Assembly (NCBI GenBank): GCA_026075535.2
Contig: AP026547.1
Location: forward strand, 682,001-746,000
DNA from: Tricholoma matsutake
Taxonomy: Eukaryota > Basidiomycota > Agaricomycetes > Agaricales > Tricholomataceae
Direction of reading: 5' to 3'
DNA length: 64,000 nucleotides
The notes under the pieces are model-generated. The model ran no database searches and was not told the origin of the DNA. It was given only the letters and a program-made list of their open reading frames with translations. Positions 45,401-54,295 of this stretch are shown in pieces. The translations under genes were made by a program, and so were the position numbers. Within the stretch, counting starts at the first letter, position 1. Each line of letters opens with the position of its first letter.

Positions 45401-46497
45401 ATTTGAAGTCACATACATTATATCTATTTATTACTGAAATCTAATTTTTTATATATATCATGAATAGATTATTAAATTGACCCCCTTGCATCTGTGCAAG
45501 GGGTAATTAATATGTGTAATACTAGGCTCTCCCCTCCCAAGCTCGAGGGGAGGGGGCCATAACTATCAATAATAAAAATAAATTAAAAACACCCACCATG
45601 AGCAACTGTTGCTCGTGGCGGTGTTTGTCTCTCCCCGGGTCATCCCCTGGCCATCTCACTCTCCTGTCCCCATTCTTCTCCCCCCCGAACCACCCCACGA
45701 GCAGATGCTCGTAGGCATGGGGCGGGTGTCATCATGGGTGTCCCCACTCATCGTTGTCTCCCTTGCCTCTCATCTCCCTTGCCTCTCGTCTCCCTTGCCT
45801 CTCATCTCCCTTCCCCCTCGTCTCTTCACCCTCACCTTCCACCCTGCGAGCAGGGGCTCGCAGCAGTGGTGGTGGTGGTGTCCCCCCATCGTCGTCATTG
45901 CCAGTAGTAGTTTGTACCTATAAAAAGTTAGTTAGCATCGAAAAATGAAATGAGAAAAGAAAAAAAGCTTACCTAGGACCCTAATCATCATCGTTCCACC
46001 CATCGTCCACCCTACAAGCAGTGGCTCGTAGGGCTGGGGCAGGTGGTGTCATCATTCCCTGTCATCGTTGTTGTTGTTACCAGCCGCTCTCCCCCATGCG
46101 AGCAGTTGCTCGCACTGGTGGGGGTGGGTGCTGGGTCGTGGTCTCGTCGTTGTTCCTTGTTTGGTGGTTTTGGGGTCATTTTGCTGCTACAGTATAGATA
46201 TAACCTATAATTAATGAAAAAATGTGTTAGCTTAGAGAAAACATGAGGAAAGAAAACAGAAAAAACTCACCTGGGGCCCATTTCATCGTGTGCTGGCATC
46301 GGGCCCATGGCTGTGGGGTGTTCAGGGGGCAGTGGCAGCAGCGGGACACAGGAGGGAGGTGTTGTCATCAAGTGGTGGTGGTGGTGGTGGTTGGTGATGA
46401 TTGATGATGAGCTGGCATCATCGTTGGTGACATGGCTGTGTTGATTTGTCATCACAGCCAGGGTGGTACATAGAGAGATAAAACTATCTACCTGTAA
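45401..46497 (-). repeat. Hairpin and intron-like cassette region, minus orientation
   Basis: Holds five GAGC/GCTC hairpins (45596-45618, 45697-45712, 45844-45863, 46011-46032, 46097-46114). It also holds two minus-strand intron-like segments (45918-45972 and 46205-46270, GTAAGC...TATAG and GTGAGT...TATAG), each after GGTCCTAG or GGGCCCCAG. Same composition as 34480-35990 but reversed. It also contains CCCTTGCCTCTC repeats (45765-45800). No protein could be assembled. Confidence 0.62.
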
Positions 46498-46781
46498 TGA
46501 TACTTTAGTCTAACAGTTATATTGTTGCCTCAAATGTACTTTATCATGTGACTACAAGGGTTCAATCCCTGTGGTAGCCACTGATTTTTCAGTCAATTAT
46601 ATAAGCAACTCGGACAGTCCTAGGACTGTACGAGTGCTGGTCCACTTGGACTCTGCTCGGATGCTTGGACAGTCCAAGGACTCACCTCGGACTCAGCTCA
46701 GACTGGACATTTAGTTTTAGCCAAAGAAGTCCGAGTGTCCGAGCGGAGTCCGATCAGATTGGGGGGGGGGGGAGTGTAAAG
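46498..46781 (+). mobile_element. tRNA-derived SINE, plus orientation
   Basis: An A-box-like TTAGTCTAACAGTTATATTG (46505-46524) and B-box GGGTTCAATCC (46558-46568) are followed by a TCGGAC/GTCCGAG-rich tail ending in a G run and GGAGTGTAAAG at 46781. About 284 bp. It is oriented away from the copy at 45118-45400. Confidence 0.72.
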
Positions 46782-47036
46782 ACCTCCTCTAGTATATATA
46801 CATGAGTTGGGGCCTGAATAGAGCCGATGTCAGTCAACAGCTGGGGTCCTGATGCCACTATGGGGTATGCTGGAATGTGCTACGGGTACTGCCACCACGG
46901 CTACATGTGCCCCTCTCCACAATGGCAAAGCCCTCATTGCCTCTAAACTCTAAAGAAAAGGAAACAAAGAAAAATGATGTCTAAAAATCTAGTAATGATA
47001 TATGCAGTAGAAATAAAATAAAATGAAAAAGACTCA
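46782..47036. other. Internal sequence of the gag-only element
   Basis: Contains CTACATGTGCCCCTCTCC and CCTCATTGCCTCTAAACTC near 46900-46950. These resemble the stretch next to the 3' LTR at 44070-44120, so it may be a duplicated 3' internal end. No gene. Confidence 0.4.
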
Positions 47037-48943
47037 TCATGATGGGGTCCATCCTAAAGCATGGAGGGCCTGACTCAAGTTGACAAGATGGGGGTCTTGA
47101 TCCCAGTCAAGGTTCAGTACAGGAGCTGGTGCTGGGGTAGTTCTGAGAGGAACAGTGATGATGGGTTTTCCAGGGCCAATACCAGATGGGTGATGATGGG
47201 TGATGAAGGCTTGAGGCTGGAAGAAAGATGAAAGAGCTGGTGCAAAAAATATTTCAGATGCTGAAAAAATATTCAGCAAGGTTCATTGTCGAACAGTGTC
47301 ATATCGTCAAACACACCTGTGTAAGGATCAAAATGGGCCTGGGAGGTTTGAATGAAGACCAGAAAGATCTCGTGGGGATGTGGGTGCAGCAGGTGGGGGA
47401 ATGGGGAGGGATTTGGCATCCTCTGCCCAGTCTAAATGCACAGTAGATGGCAAAACAGCTTGTCTAGGGCTGAACTGGGGTGAGCTGGGTGTGAGGGGTG
47501 GACAGGGAGCACTCACAGGCACAGATTGCATTGTTGGTGATGCAGGTGGGGTGTACCATGCGGGCGTCGGCAAAACAGCACATTTATGGGGTGTCTGGGG
47601 CAAACAGGGTGGTTGGGACAGAATCTGGGGGTGGTCTGAGGGTTCAGGCTCAGTAAAAAAGGATTTTCCCGTAGTCATGTGACTGTCAGGCTATAGTCAT
47701 GTAAATGTCAAAAAAAATGACAAATAGTCAGGTAATAGTCAAGAGTTTGTCATTTTTTTGACATTTACATGACTATAGTCTGACAATCACGTGACTTCCC
47801 GGAAAATGCTTTTTTACTGAGGTTCAGGTAGGTTCTTCTGTCATTTCAGAGCTGTGGGCCAGAGTCCTGAGTGGGGCAGAGCAGGGGAGTCGGTCGAGTA
47901 GATGATGCATTCATCAGAATGTGTCTCGTCATCCTCTTGTCACTCTGTTTGCTGGGCAACAGACTGCTGTGGGATGTTGATTATGGGGTTAGCCATCTCT
48001 GAGGTAGCAGTGGTCTGGGTGCCAGATGAGGCTCTAGGGGTTGTTTTCTGGGTGGTTGTAGCAGTAGTCGCCACCATCATGAGTAGTGATGTGGCAGTGA
48101 CAATGGGTGGCTCAGGGTGCAAAAGGAGAGGCTGGGGAGTTAGCTGGGGTATAATGGACTGGTCTGGCATCCAGTACCATGGTTTGGGAGCTGCTGGTGG
48201 TGGTTCTGAAGCAGGGGGAGAGGTCGTCATTGTCATTGTCAATGATGTTGGCTGTGCTGATGTTGGCTGTGCAGGTGTCATTAGCAGTGACATGGTGGAT
48301 TGCAGTGGTGTCGATGGATTTGCAGGGGTGTCGTCGTGGGGTGTTGTTTGCATAGCCACATTGGCTGTGGAGGTGGTGGCCATTTGCATAACGATGTTGG
48401 CAGTAGTGGTGCTGGTTGTTTGGGTGGTTGAGTCAACGGTGCAGGTTTTCGTTGTCTGGGTGCTCAAGTTGATGCAGCTGGCCATGTCTGCTTCCCTCAG
48501 CATCTCTGCCTCTGTTATTCCAACTCCTTGACTGTTATACCCTTCAAGTCGAGCTGTTGTTAGTAGTTGCTCTACTTCATTGTAGCTGCACATGAATTGT
48601 GATGTTTTGACATGTGCTGCATCAGTTGTGTCATTTGTAGGTGTGGCCTGAGATTCCATATTGTTTTGATGGCGGTGGTCATGGAGATTCTGGTGGTCAT
48701 GTTTTGTGGCCATCATGCTCCGAAAGCTAATGAGAAGTTATTCCATGTACTTTTCTCCCTTGTACCTAAGTCTCCCCACCACTGGTCCACCTCCAAGCCT
48801 GACTTCAAGTGTATCTCAAAAATGTTCAGCTTCTCTGCATCAGATAGGTCAGTTCTCAAAACAAACAGCTGTTCAAAGGCATGTAGGAGATCCTGTTGGT
48901 CACCATGTTCGTAGTCACCCCAGAATACTTTGATAGCCATCAT
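47037..48943 (-). pseudogene. Gypsy-type gag, Pro/Thr-rich, frameshifted and interrupted
   Basis: The minus-strand start near 48943 gives IKVFWGDYEHGDQQDLLHAFE and GLEVDQWWGDLGT, then KSTWNNFSLAFGA, which resembles the capsid-like retrotransposon gag of mushrooms. An in-frame TGA at 48713-48715 (AFGA-stop-WP, CGA-like) and a frame change follow. A Thr/Pro/Gln-rich region (47940-48716) and Pro-rich tails with repeated LDWAEDA / LNLDWDQD segments lead to 47037. A 171-bp foldback (47650-47820) is inserted in the Pro-rich part. No zinc knuckle or protease is seen. The N-terminal fold makes gag likely; the tail assignment is less sure. Confidence 0.62.
47650..47820. mobile_element. MULE-like foldback element (171 bp)
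   Basis: Long hairpin: TCAGTAAAAAAG...CTTTTTTACTGA ends with arms of about 75 bp meeting near 47735. It is flanked by GGTTCAGG followed by C or T (47641-47649 and 47821-47829), a 9-bp duplication with one mismatch, typical of Mutator-like elements. It lies within the gag tail. Confidence 0.8.
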
Positions 48944-49054
48944 GATAGGCAGTCAAAAACACAGAAATGAAAAGCAAGGCTCCGAAATGAAAAGAAAGGC
49001 TCTGAAATGAGACAGCTGTCATGTGTGGAGTTGAATCGGCCTGTTGTCACCAGA

Positions 49055-49238
49055 TGGAGACATGCAGTCTCACAGGAACAGGCAGGGAGCACAAGCAGAG
49101 AAGCCCCAAAGCATGGGCGAAGCAGTCTATTTCATGGTAGGCTCGCACAATTTGTATCTATGCTATGCAAATGTCAACATGTGGTCACATGACACACACC
49201 TGACCTGACTGCAGTGCACACCTGGGTGCATGGTTACA
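49055..49238 (-). repeat. 5' LTR of gag-only Gypsy-type element
   Basis: 184 bp; pairs with 43888-44071. Confidence 0.8.
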
Positions 49239-50104
49239 ACACTTGCAACTCGAACAGACTCGACCTGTGAGAGTCCACAGGACCACTGTGGACAACAATG
49301 CCTGCATAGGCCTGCAGGTCAAATGCATTCAACCCATGAGAGTTTATGGGATAGCCCTATGCCATTATATGCTTGCAACTCAAAAAGACTCGACCTGTGA
49401 GTATGAACGTTCTGATCACACTGTCGCAGGTTGATGCTATTTGACCTGTGAGAGTTGCACAGGAGTGCTGATCACAGGATAATGGTCTAAGGTGGTATAT
49501 ACTCACAAGTTGAATCGACTCAACCTGCAAATGTATACTGGCTTGGTAGCCCATTGTGTACAAGTCCTCAAGGTCATCACATCCTCGCAGGTCGTGTGTG
49601 TTTGACCTGCAAGCATTGCATTATATAGATGACAGGATGACTCACTTCATATATTACCAATCCAATATCATGAAGACTGTCAGACACCACTGTGACCATA
49701 CTTTGTGTCATCAACAGCAATGGTGGAGTGAAGTGGAGGGACCTGTGATCAATCATCACCCACACCATCTTCTCCAGCAATGCCTAGCAGATTTTCCTGA
49801 CTGCATTGCCTCGTCCTGGCTGTTGGGCCAACCCATCAGTGACATGTGTGGGAACTACTGATGTCCACGACACCAACGACATCATGAAGAAATGCACATG
49901 TTTCCCAAAGTGTGTCAGGAACATGGCATCAAGATCATTAAGATTGACCACTTAGTAGGTTGATTTTGATGTCCATTTCTTCTTTGTTCTGTTCTGCTGA
50001 GGGATGGATGATCCCATTCCATGTGCAGGCATGGTTTGGACACTGCAGCATCATCCTTCTTCATTCAGGCTTGCTGGTACTGGTCAAATTTTCCAATCTC
50101 AGAG
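49239..50104. other. GACCTG-type degenerate repeat region
   Basis: Many variants of GCAGGT / GACCTGTGAGAG / TTGCAACTC within 49239-49620. The stretch 49320-49400 resembles the sequence on both sides of the LTR element joined together, as an uninterrupted paralogue would. 49630-50104 has no gene seen. Confidence 0.5.
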
Positions 50105-51537
50105 TAGGGATGCCGCAGTCCGGTTCTGAACCAAAGTTTGAACCTGAACTTTTCAGAACCAGACCAAAGTTCAGTCCAAGGTTCGGGTGGATGAGTAGAA
50201 CTGGACCACAAGTTTGGTTCTAGGTTCGGGCAAGGTTCAAAATCTCTGAACCTTGCCAGAACCTGGTTCGAACCAAACTTTTTCTGTCGCATCTTTTGTG
50301 AGTAGTATTGAATGCAATTGTTGTGCAATTGACTCCACCGAATGGCAGCAGGTTTTGATGCATCATGTATCCTGTACTCATGTGATGGGAACATTTCTGT
50401 TGATTCCATGCATACACTGGAAAACAACACCTGACTGCAAACAAGCAATCACACCCAAAATGGGCCCAACGACAATAGGCATCATGTGTGCCCTAGGTAA
50501 GTTTTATTTCTTTTTTCTTTCAACAAACTAACTGTTTTCATTAGTTTTAGGTCATAAACATGTTACAACGATGGCACCCATACTAGCCCATGCCCAACCA
50601 CAACAACAAATAACCAGCCTACAATGACAAAACCAAGCACCAGGGCCCCATGTTGACAAGGAACAGCCCAGCACCTGCCCCAGCACCCCACAACAATGAT
50701 GGATGACCCAGCACACACACCCAGCCCTGTGAGCCACTGCTCGCAGGTTGGTGCTAGCAGTGTAACAACAAAACAACAAGCACCAGCTCAACAGGGAGCA
50801 TGAGCATGAGCATGACTATGACAATGGATACAAGGTGATGACTGAGCATGACCCACAATGACAATGGAGGACCCACATTCAATGGCACGGATGAGAATGG
50901 CAGCGGGAGGTGCACGATGGGGAGTGGGATGAGGGAGACCACAAGGACTACCGGATGGGTGGTGCTACTGGCATGCAGGTGGCATGGACAGCAGGATGGA
51001 ATAGACGACAACTCTTGTGTGCAAGACGTGCAAGGGGTGTTTTATTTTTATTTAATTAAGTTCACTACCCCTTGCTCACGACATGGGAGGTGAAAATTTT
51101 TATTAGTCAGGACATGCCCCTTACTAGTTATTTTAATATTTCTGTCATATCAAGAAAACCTCTTGTACAAAGACAAGATGCAAAGGCATGACTAAGTGAT
51201 GGCCTGAGCTGTGGTAGAATCCACCATCAAGGATGTCGACCATGCCTCCCGACCACTCAGATTATATCAAGTCGACAATTTTTACTTACATATATTTGAC
51301 TACACATCACCTGTTATGTAGTTGTATACAAAGCTGAGAGCCATTTTGGAGAATTTTTGGTATAAAAAAGTTCAGTTCTGGGTTCAGACCCTCCTGAACC
51401 TAGAACTGAACCCTCTTGAACCTGAACCAATGGTCCAGTTCAAAGTTCAGCAGATTGCCTGGACCAAACCTGAAGTCCAGTTCTAGGTTCAGCAAAATCT
51501 TTGAAGAACCGAACTGAACTGAACTTCAGCATCCCTA
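50105..51537. mobile_element. hAT-like element, non-coding (1.43 kb)
   Basis: Imperfect TIRs TAGGGATGC(C/T)G... at both ends. Many GGTTC/GAACC subterminal repeats occupy 50120-50280 and 51365-51520 in opposing orientation. The interior holds one intron-like cassette (50497-50550) and one GAGC/GCTC hairpin (50726-50747). No transposase. The flanks CTCAGAG and CTCGAGA are similar but not an exact 8-bp duplication. Confidence 0.65.
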
Positions 51538-52898
51538 CTCGAGACCATCTCCACTAAATATACCTTGCAAGACACTGAGCCCAGAGTCCACAGTTGTAAC
51601 AAATATCTGTGTAATCATCAATGTTGTACTGGTAAATGAATCATACAAACATTGACTGACCCCTCCATATGTTCCATGAAGGTTTTTAGTGCAGAAGGGG
51701 ATCAAGTAGATTGGATCGACAGTGTAGTGTGGGTGGTATATGTGCAGTCATTCCAGGTATTCGAGGGTTTCGAGGTGGTTGAATATCTGGCTGTTCTTCG
51801 AGTTGGCTTTTGTTACTTGTCCAATCCACATGTCCGGTCCCTTACATATGATAATCCCCAATGAGTTTGTTCATCCATTCAGCTGGTCCTGCTACATAAT
51901 GGTGCACTTCCTCATTAGAGGAAATGTGTCGTGCACCAGCTGCTCTGTAATATATCCAGTGTTCAGGTAACCTGGGTAGACGCGTTGCTGGGCATGTGGC
52001 AGAGGTCAGATGGGCGATCATATACCTGCCCACAGGGCTGGAACCCTGGACTGAGGAAGCTCGAAGAGCCAGGCGAATGTGGTGAGGGGTCTGCATGCTA
52101 CAACAGGGGGAGAAAAACAACAGTCAGCACACGTACATCTCCACAACCAAAAAGCACAAACAAGGTCACTCGTACTGCGCCCCTGACCCCTCAATGTCTC
52201 AGCCTATTCAGTAGAAATCCATGATACATCCATCCAGCGGATTTCTGCAAAACGACGATAGATCCGTCAGTAGCGGATTGGGCCCATAGCAGGAAAGACT
52301 CGTGTGGGCTGAGGGTGTGATGCATCCATGTGGGCCCAGTATACAGATTCACTGCCGGTGATGATTCTTCCCAGTGGTAATTGCTGAAAGATTCTTGGTG
52401 GCAGTAACATCTGACTCATGGTGCTGGCTAGCACGGTCACCATTTTACTACATGGCACCGGCGATGATTATTACCGGTGGTAATTGCTTGATCCATGTGG
52501 GCCCAGTGAATAGAATTATAGCACCCAGCAGCAACAATCACCACCAGTAATTGCTAGAAAAATATGGTCTACCCTTCACAGGCGATGATTCTTGCCGCCG
52601 GTAATTACTGAAAAGATTGTAATTGCCGAAAAATGGTGCCAGCTAGCATGGTTGACATATACATTAAGCAAAATGAAAGAAGTTGCTAGTGATAATTTTA
52701 CAATGTCCTTGGTAAAGAATTCATCATTGTCCTGCACTTCTGCTGCATTAATTGGGCCATCTGGCACATTGCCTCATCAAGGGTGGCGAGCTGCCGGTGA
52801 AGGGCATGGTTTACTGCAATGTTGGACTTCACCGTCTTGATGGCCTCGTGGTAGCTATGTTCAACAGCGTCAGAATAAGTCAAAATCTCCTACAATCA
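51538..52898. other. Gene-free, with a small repeat cluster
   Basis: No supportable gene. 52310-52620 contains four variants of a module with ATGTGGGCCCAGT, GATGATT and CCGGTGGTAATTGCTG. The style resembles the 56-58 kb array but the sequence is not the same. Confidence 0.45.
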
Positions 52899-54269
52899 TT
52901 ATTCAGCAGCTCCCGGCCAAAGTTCAGGACTTACTTGGGGGGCCTGCTGGGATGATGCCAGTGTCGATGGAGTACAACCTGGGAATACTGGATGAATGTG
53001 GCTGGGTAACGAAAGGTGGACGGTGCGCTGAGGAACATTTTGGGGAGAGCCATGGGGGTAATGGCCCTCATCTGAATCTCTCTGTGTCAATATTGAACTA
53101 TGAGAAGATCCAGGCGAGGACAATGTCGGGGTGACATGATCCAGCACAGGTTCGATATAGGCCATAGAGACATCGAGCTCCATGTCACTACCTTCAGTCA
53201 CCTCAGTAAACCAGAAGTGTGCACTGTCTGCATCTGGCATGTCAACACTGGCAGGGATCTCAAGAGTGTCCACCATTTGTAATTGTGATGGCGGTGTTGC
53301 CAAATGATTAGGACTGCCAGGAATATAAAAAGTGTCTGGGTCAATGGTATGGGTATGTAGCATCATTGGGGCTCCAAAATCAACTCCAGAACAATCTGTG
53401 CCTAGCGAGTCAGGAATATGAAACATGTTCATGTCATTGTGTGCCGGGGATGATGTCAAATGAGCAGTGGTGCTCACCACCGGTGACTCAGGACTACCAG
53501 TAATATAAAACACATCGGTGGCTGGTGAGTCAGGAATATGCATGTCTAGGTCATGGTGTGCCGGCGATAGTGTCAAATGAACAGTGGTGCTCACCACCAG
53601 CTCAGGACTACCAGGAATATAAAACGCATCGGCGGCCAGCGAGTCAGGAATATGAAACATGTCTTTATCATGGTGTGCTGGTGATAATGTCAAATGAACA
53701 GTGCTGGTTGCCACCAGTGAGTCAGGACTACCAGGAATATAAAATGCATCAGCGGCCGGCGAGTCAGGAATATGAAAGAGATCTAGGTCATGGTGTGGCA
53801 GCGATGATGTCAAATGAATGGTGCTCACTGTGGGTGAGTCAGGACTACCAGGAATGTGAAATGCATCCAAGTCAAAAGATTGGGAATTTTCGGTGGGTGG
53901 GGTTGCCAAATGGATAATATCTGCAGCTGCTTCAGAAATATCAAAAGCAAATGAGGAATGTATCGATGAACGTGGTATGGAGAAATGAAGAGTACCATCC
54001 ACCGCCGGTGAATCAGGATGTTCAGGAATATGAAAAGTGGCCAGGTCCAGATTATCTATATACACCGCTGGTGAATCAGGACTACCAGGAATATCCAAGG
54101 CGTCGAGGTCCAGAGTGGGCATACTTGTTGGTGGCAAATTTAGCAAGTTTACTGATGAGCTGCCTGAATATTCCATAAGACATGAAAATTGATCAACAAA
54201 CACAGTCATGTGAATTTTGAATATGGAAGTTGAAACTGACATTGCATTTATTGACACTATCAACTGCAT
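52899..54269 (-). CDS. Tandem-repeat protein (456 aa), unknown function
   Basis: Open minus-strand frame from ATG 54267-54269 to a stop at 52899. After a 60-residue N-terminus it is built from repeats of about 40 residues. Each has FYIPGSPDS, then a Val/Thr-rich stretch, HLTLSPAHHD, and FHIPDS. Four fairly regular copies lie at about 53380-53870 and diverged ones on either side (LDIPGSPDSPAV, FHIPEHPDSPAV). The rest is Ser/Pro-rich with acidic patches (EVTEGSDMELDV). There is no signal peptide, membrane segment or known domain. Unbroken length and repeat homogeneity argue for coding, since repeat units differ mostly without stops. It is divergent from the Cys-cluster gene that starts 26 bp away. 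It could instead be a minisatellite with an accidental open frame. Confidence 0.52.
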   Translation of the reverse strand: MQLIVSINAMSVSTSIFKIHMTVFVDQFSCLMEYSGSSSVNLLNLPPTSMPTLDLDALDIPGSPDSPAVYIDNLDLATFHIPEHPDSPAVDGTLHFSIPRSSIHSSFAFDISEAAADIIHLATPPTENSQSFDLDAFHIPGSPDSPTVSTIHLTSSLPHHDLDLFHIPDSPAADAFYIPGSPDSLVATSTVHLTLSPAHHDKDMFHIPDSLAADAFYIPGSPELVVSTTVHLTLSPAHHDLDMHIPDSPATDVFYITGSPESPVVSTTAHLTSSPAHNDMNMFHIPDSLGTDCSGVDFGAPMMLHTHTIDPDTFYIPGSPNHLATPPSQLQMVDTLEIPASVDMPDADSAHFWFTEVTEGSDMELDVSMAYIEPVLDHVTPTLSSPGSSHSSILTQRDSDEGHYPHGSPQNVPQRTVHLSLPSHIHPVFPGCTPSTLASSQQAPQVSPELWPGAAE

Positions 54270-54295
54270 CCACCCTAAGTACAAACAGTTTTATC

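Larger units (their letters stand above)
43888..49238 (-). mobile_element. Gag-only Ty3/Gypsy-type LTR element with nested insertions (5.35 kb)
   Basis: Direct repeats of 184 bp (43888-44071 and 49055-49238) act as LTRs for a minus-strand element. On the minus strand each reads TGTAACCAT...GTCTCCA. A purine tract (AAGGGGGGCACA, about 44072-44085) precedes the 3' LTR. A primer-site-like TGGTGACAACAGG lies just inside the 5' LTR (about 49040-49053). The only coding content is gag (47037-48943). A hAT-like MITE, two SINEs and a foldback element lie inside. The LTRs differ at about 12 of 184 positions, most of them CpG-type. Flanks ATGC and ACAC can be read as a decayed ACGC duplication. Confidence 0.75.

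Noticed and set aside
34160..46568. Working tRNA genes
   Set aside because: Three tRNA-like A/B box pairs exist (34.2, 45.3 and 46.5 kb) but stems are poor and they adjoin repeat tails, so SINE heads are more likely.
45118..46781. A single TIR transposon bounded by CTTTACACTCCCCCC / GGGGGGAGTGTAAAG
   Set aside because: No target duplication was found, and each end is part of a ~283-bp unit with its own tRNA-like promoter, so two inverted SINEs explain it better. Not fully excluded.
51652..52120. Frames of 70-92 codons on both strands
   Set aside because: No motif, composition or splice support.
53525..53917. 130-codon plus-strand repeat frame (YQEYKMHQRPASQEYE type)
   Set aside because: Antisense shadow of the IPGSPDS repeat protein; shorter and broken between repeats.
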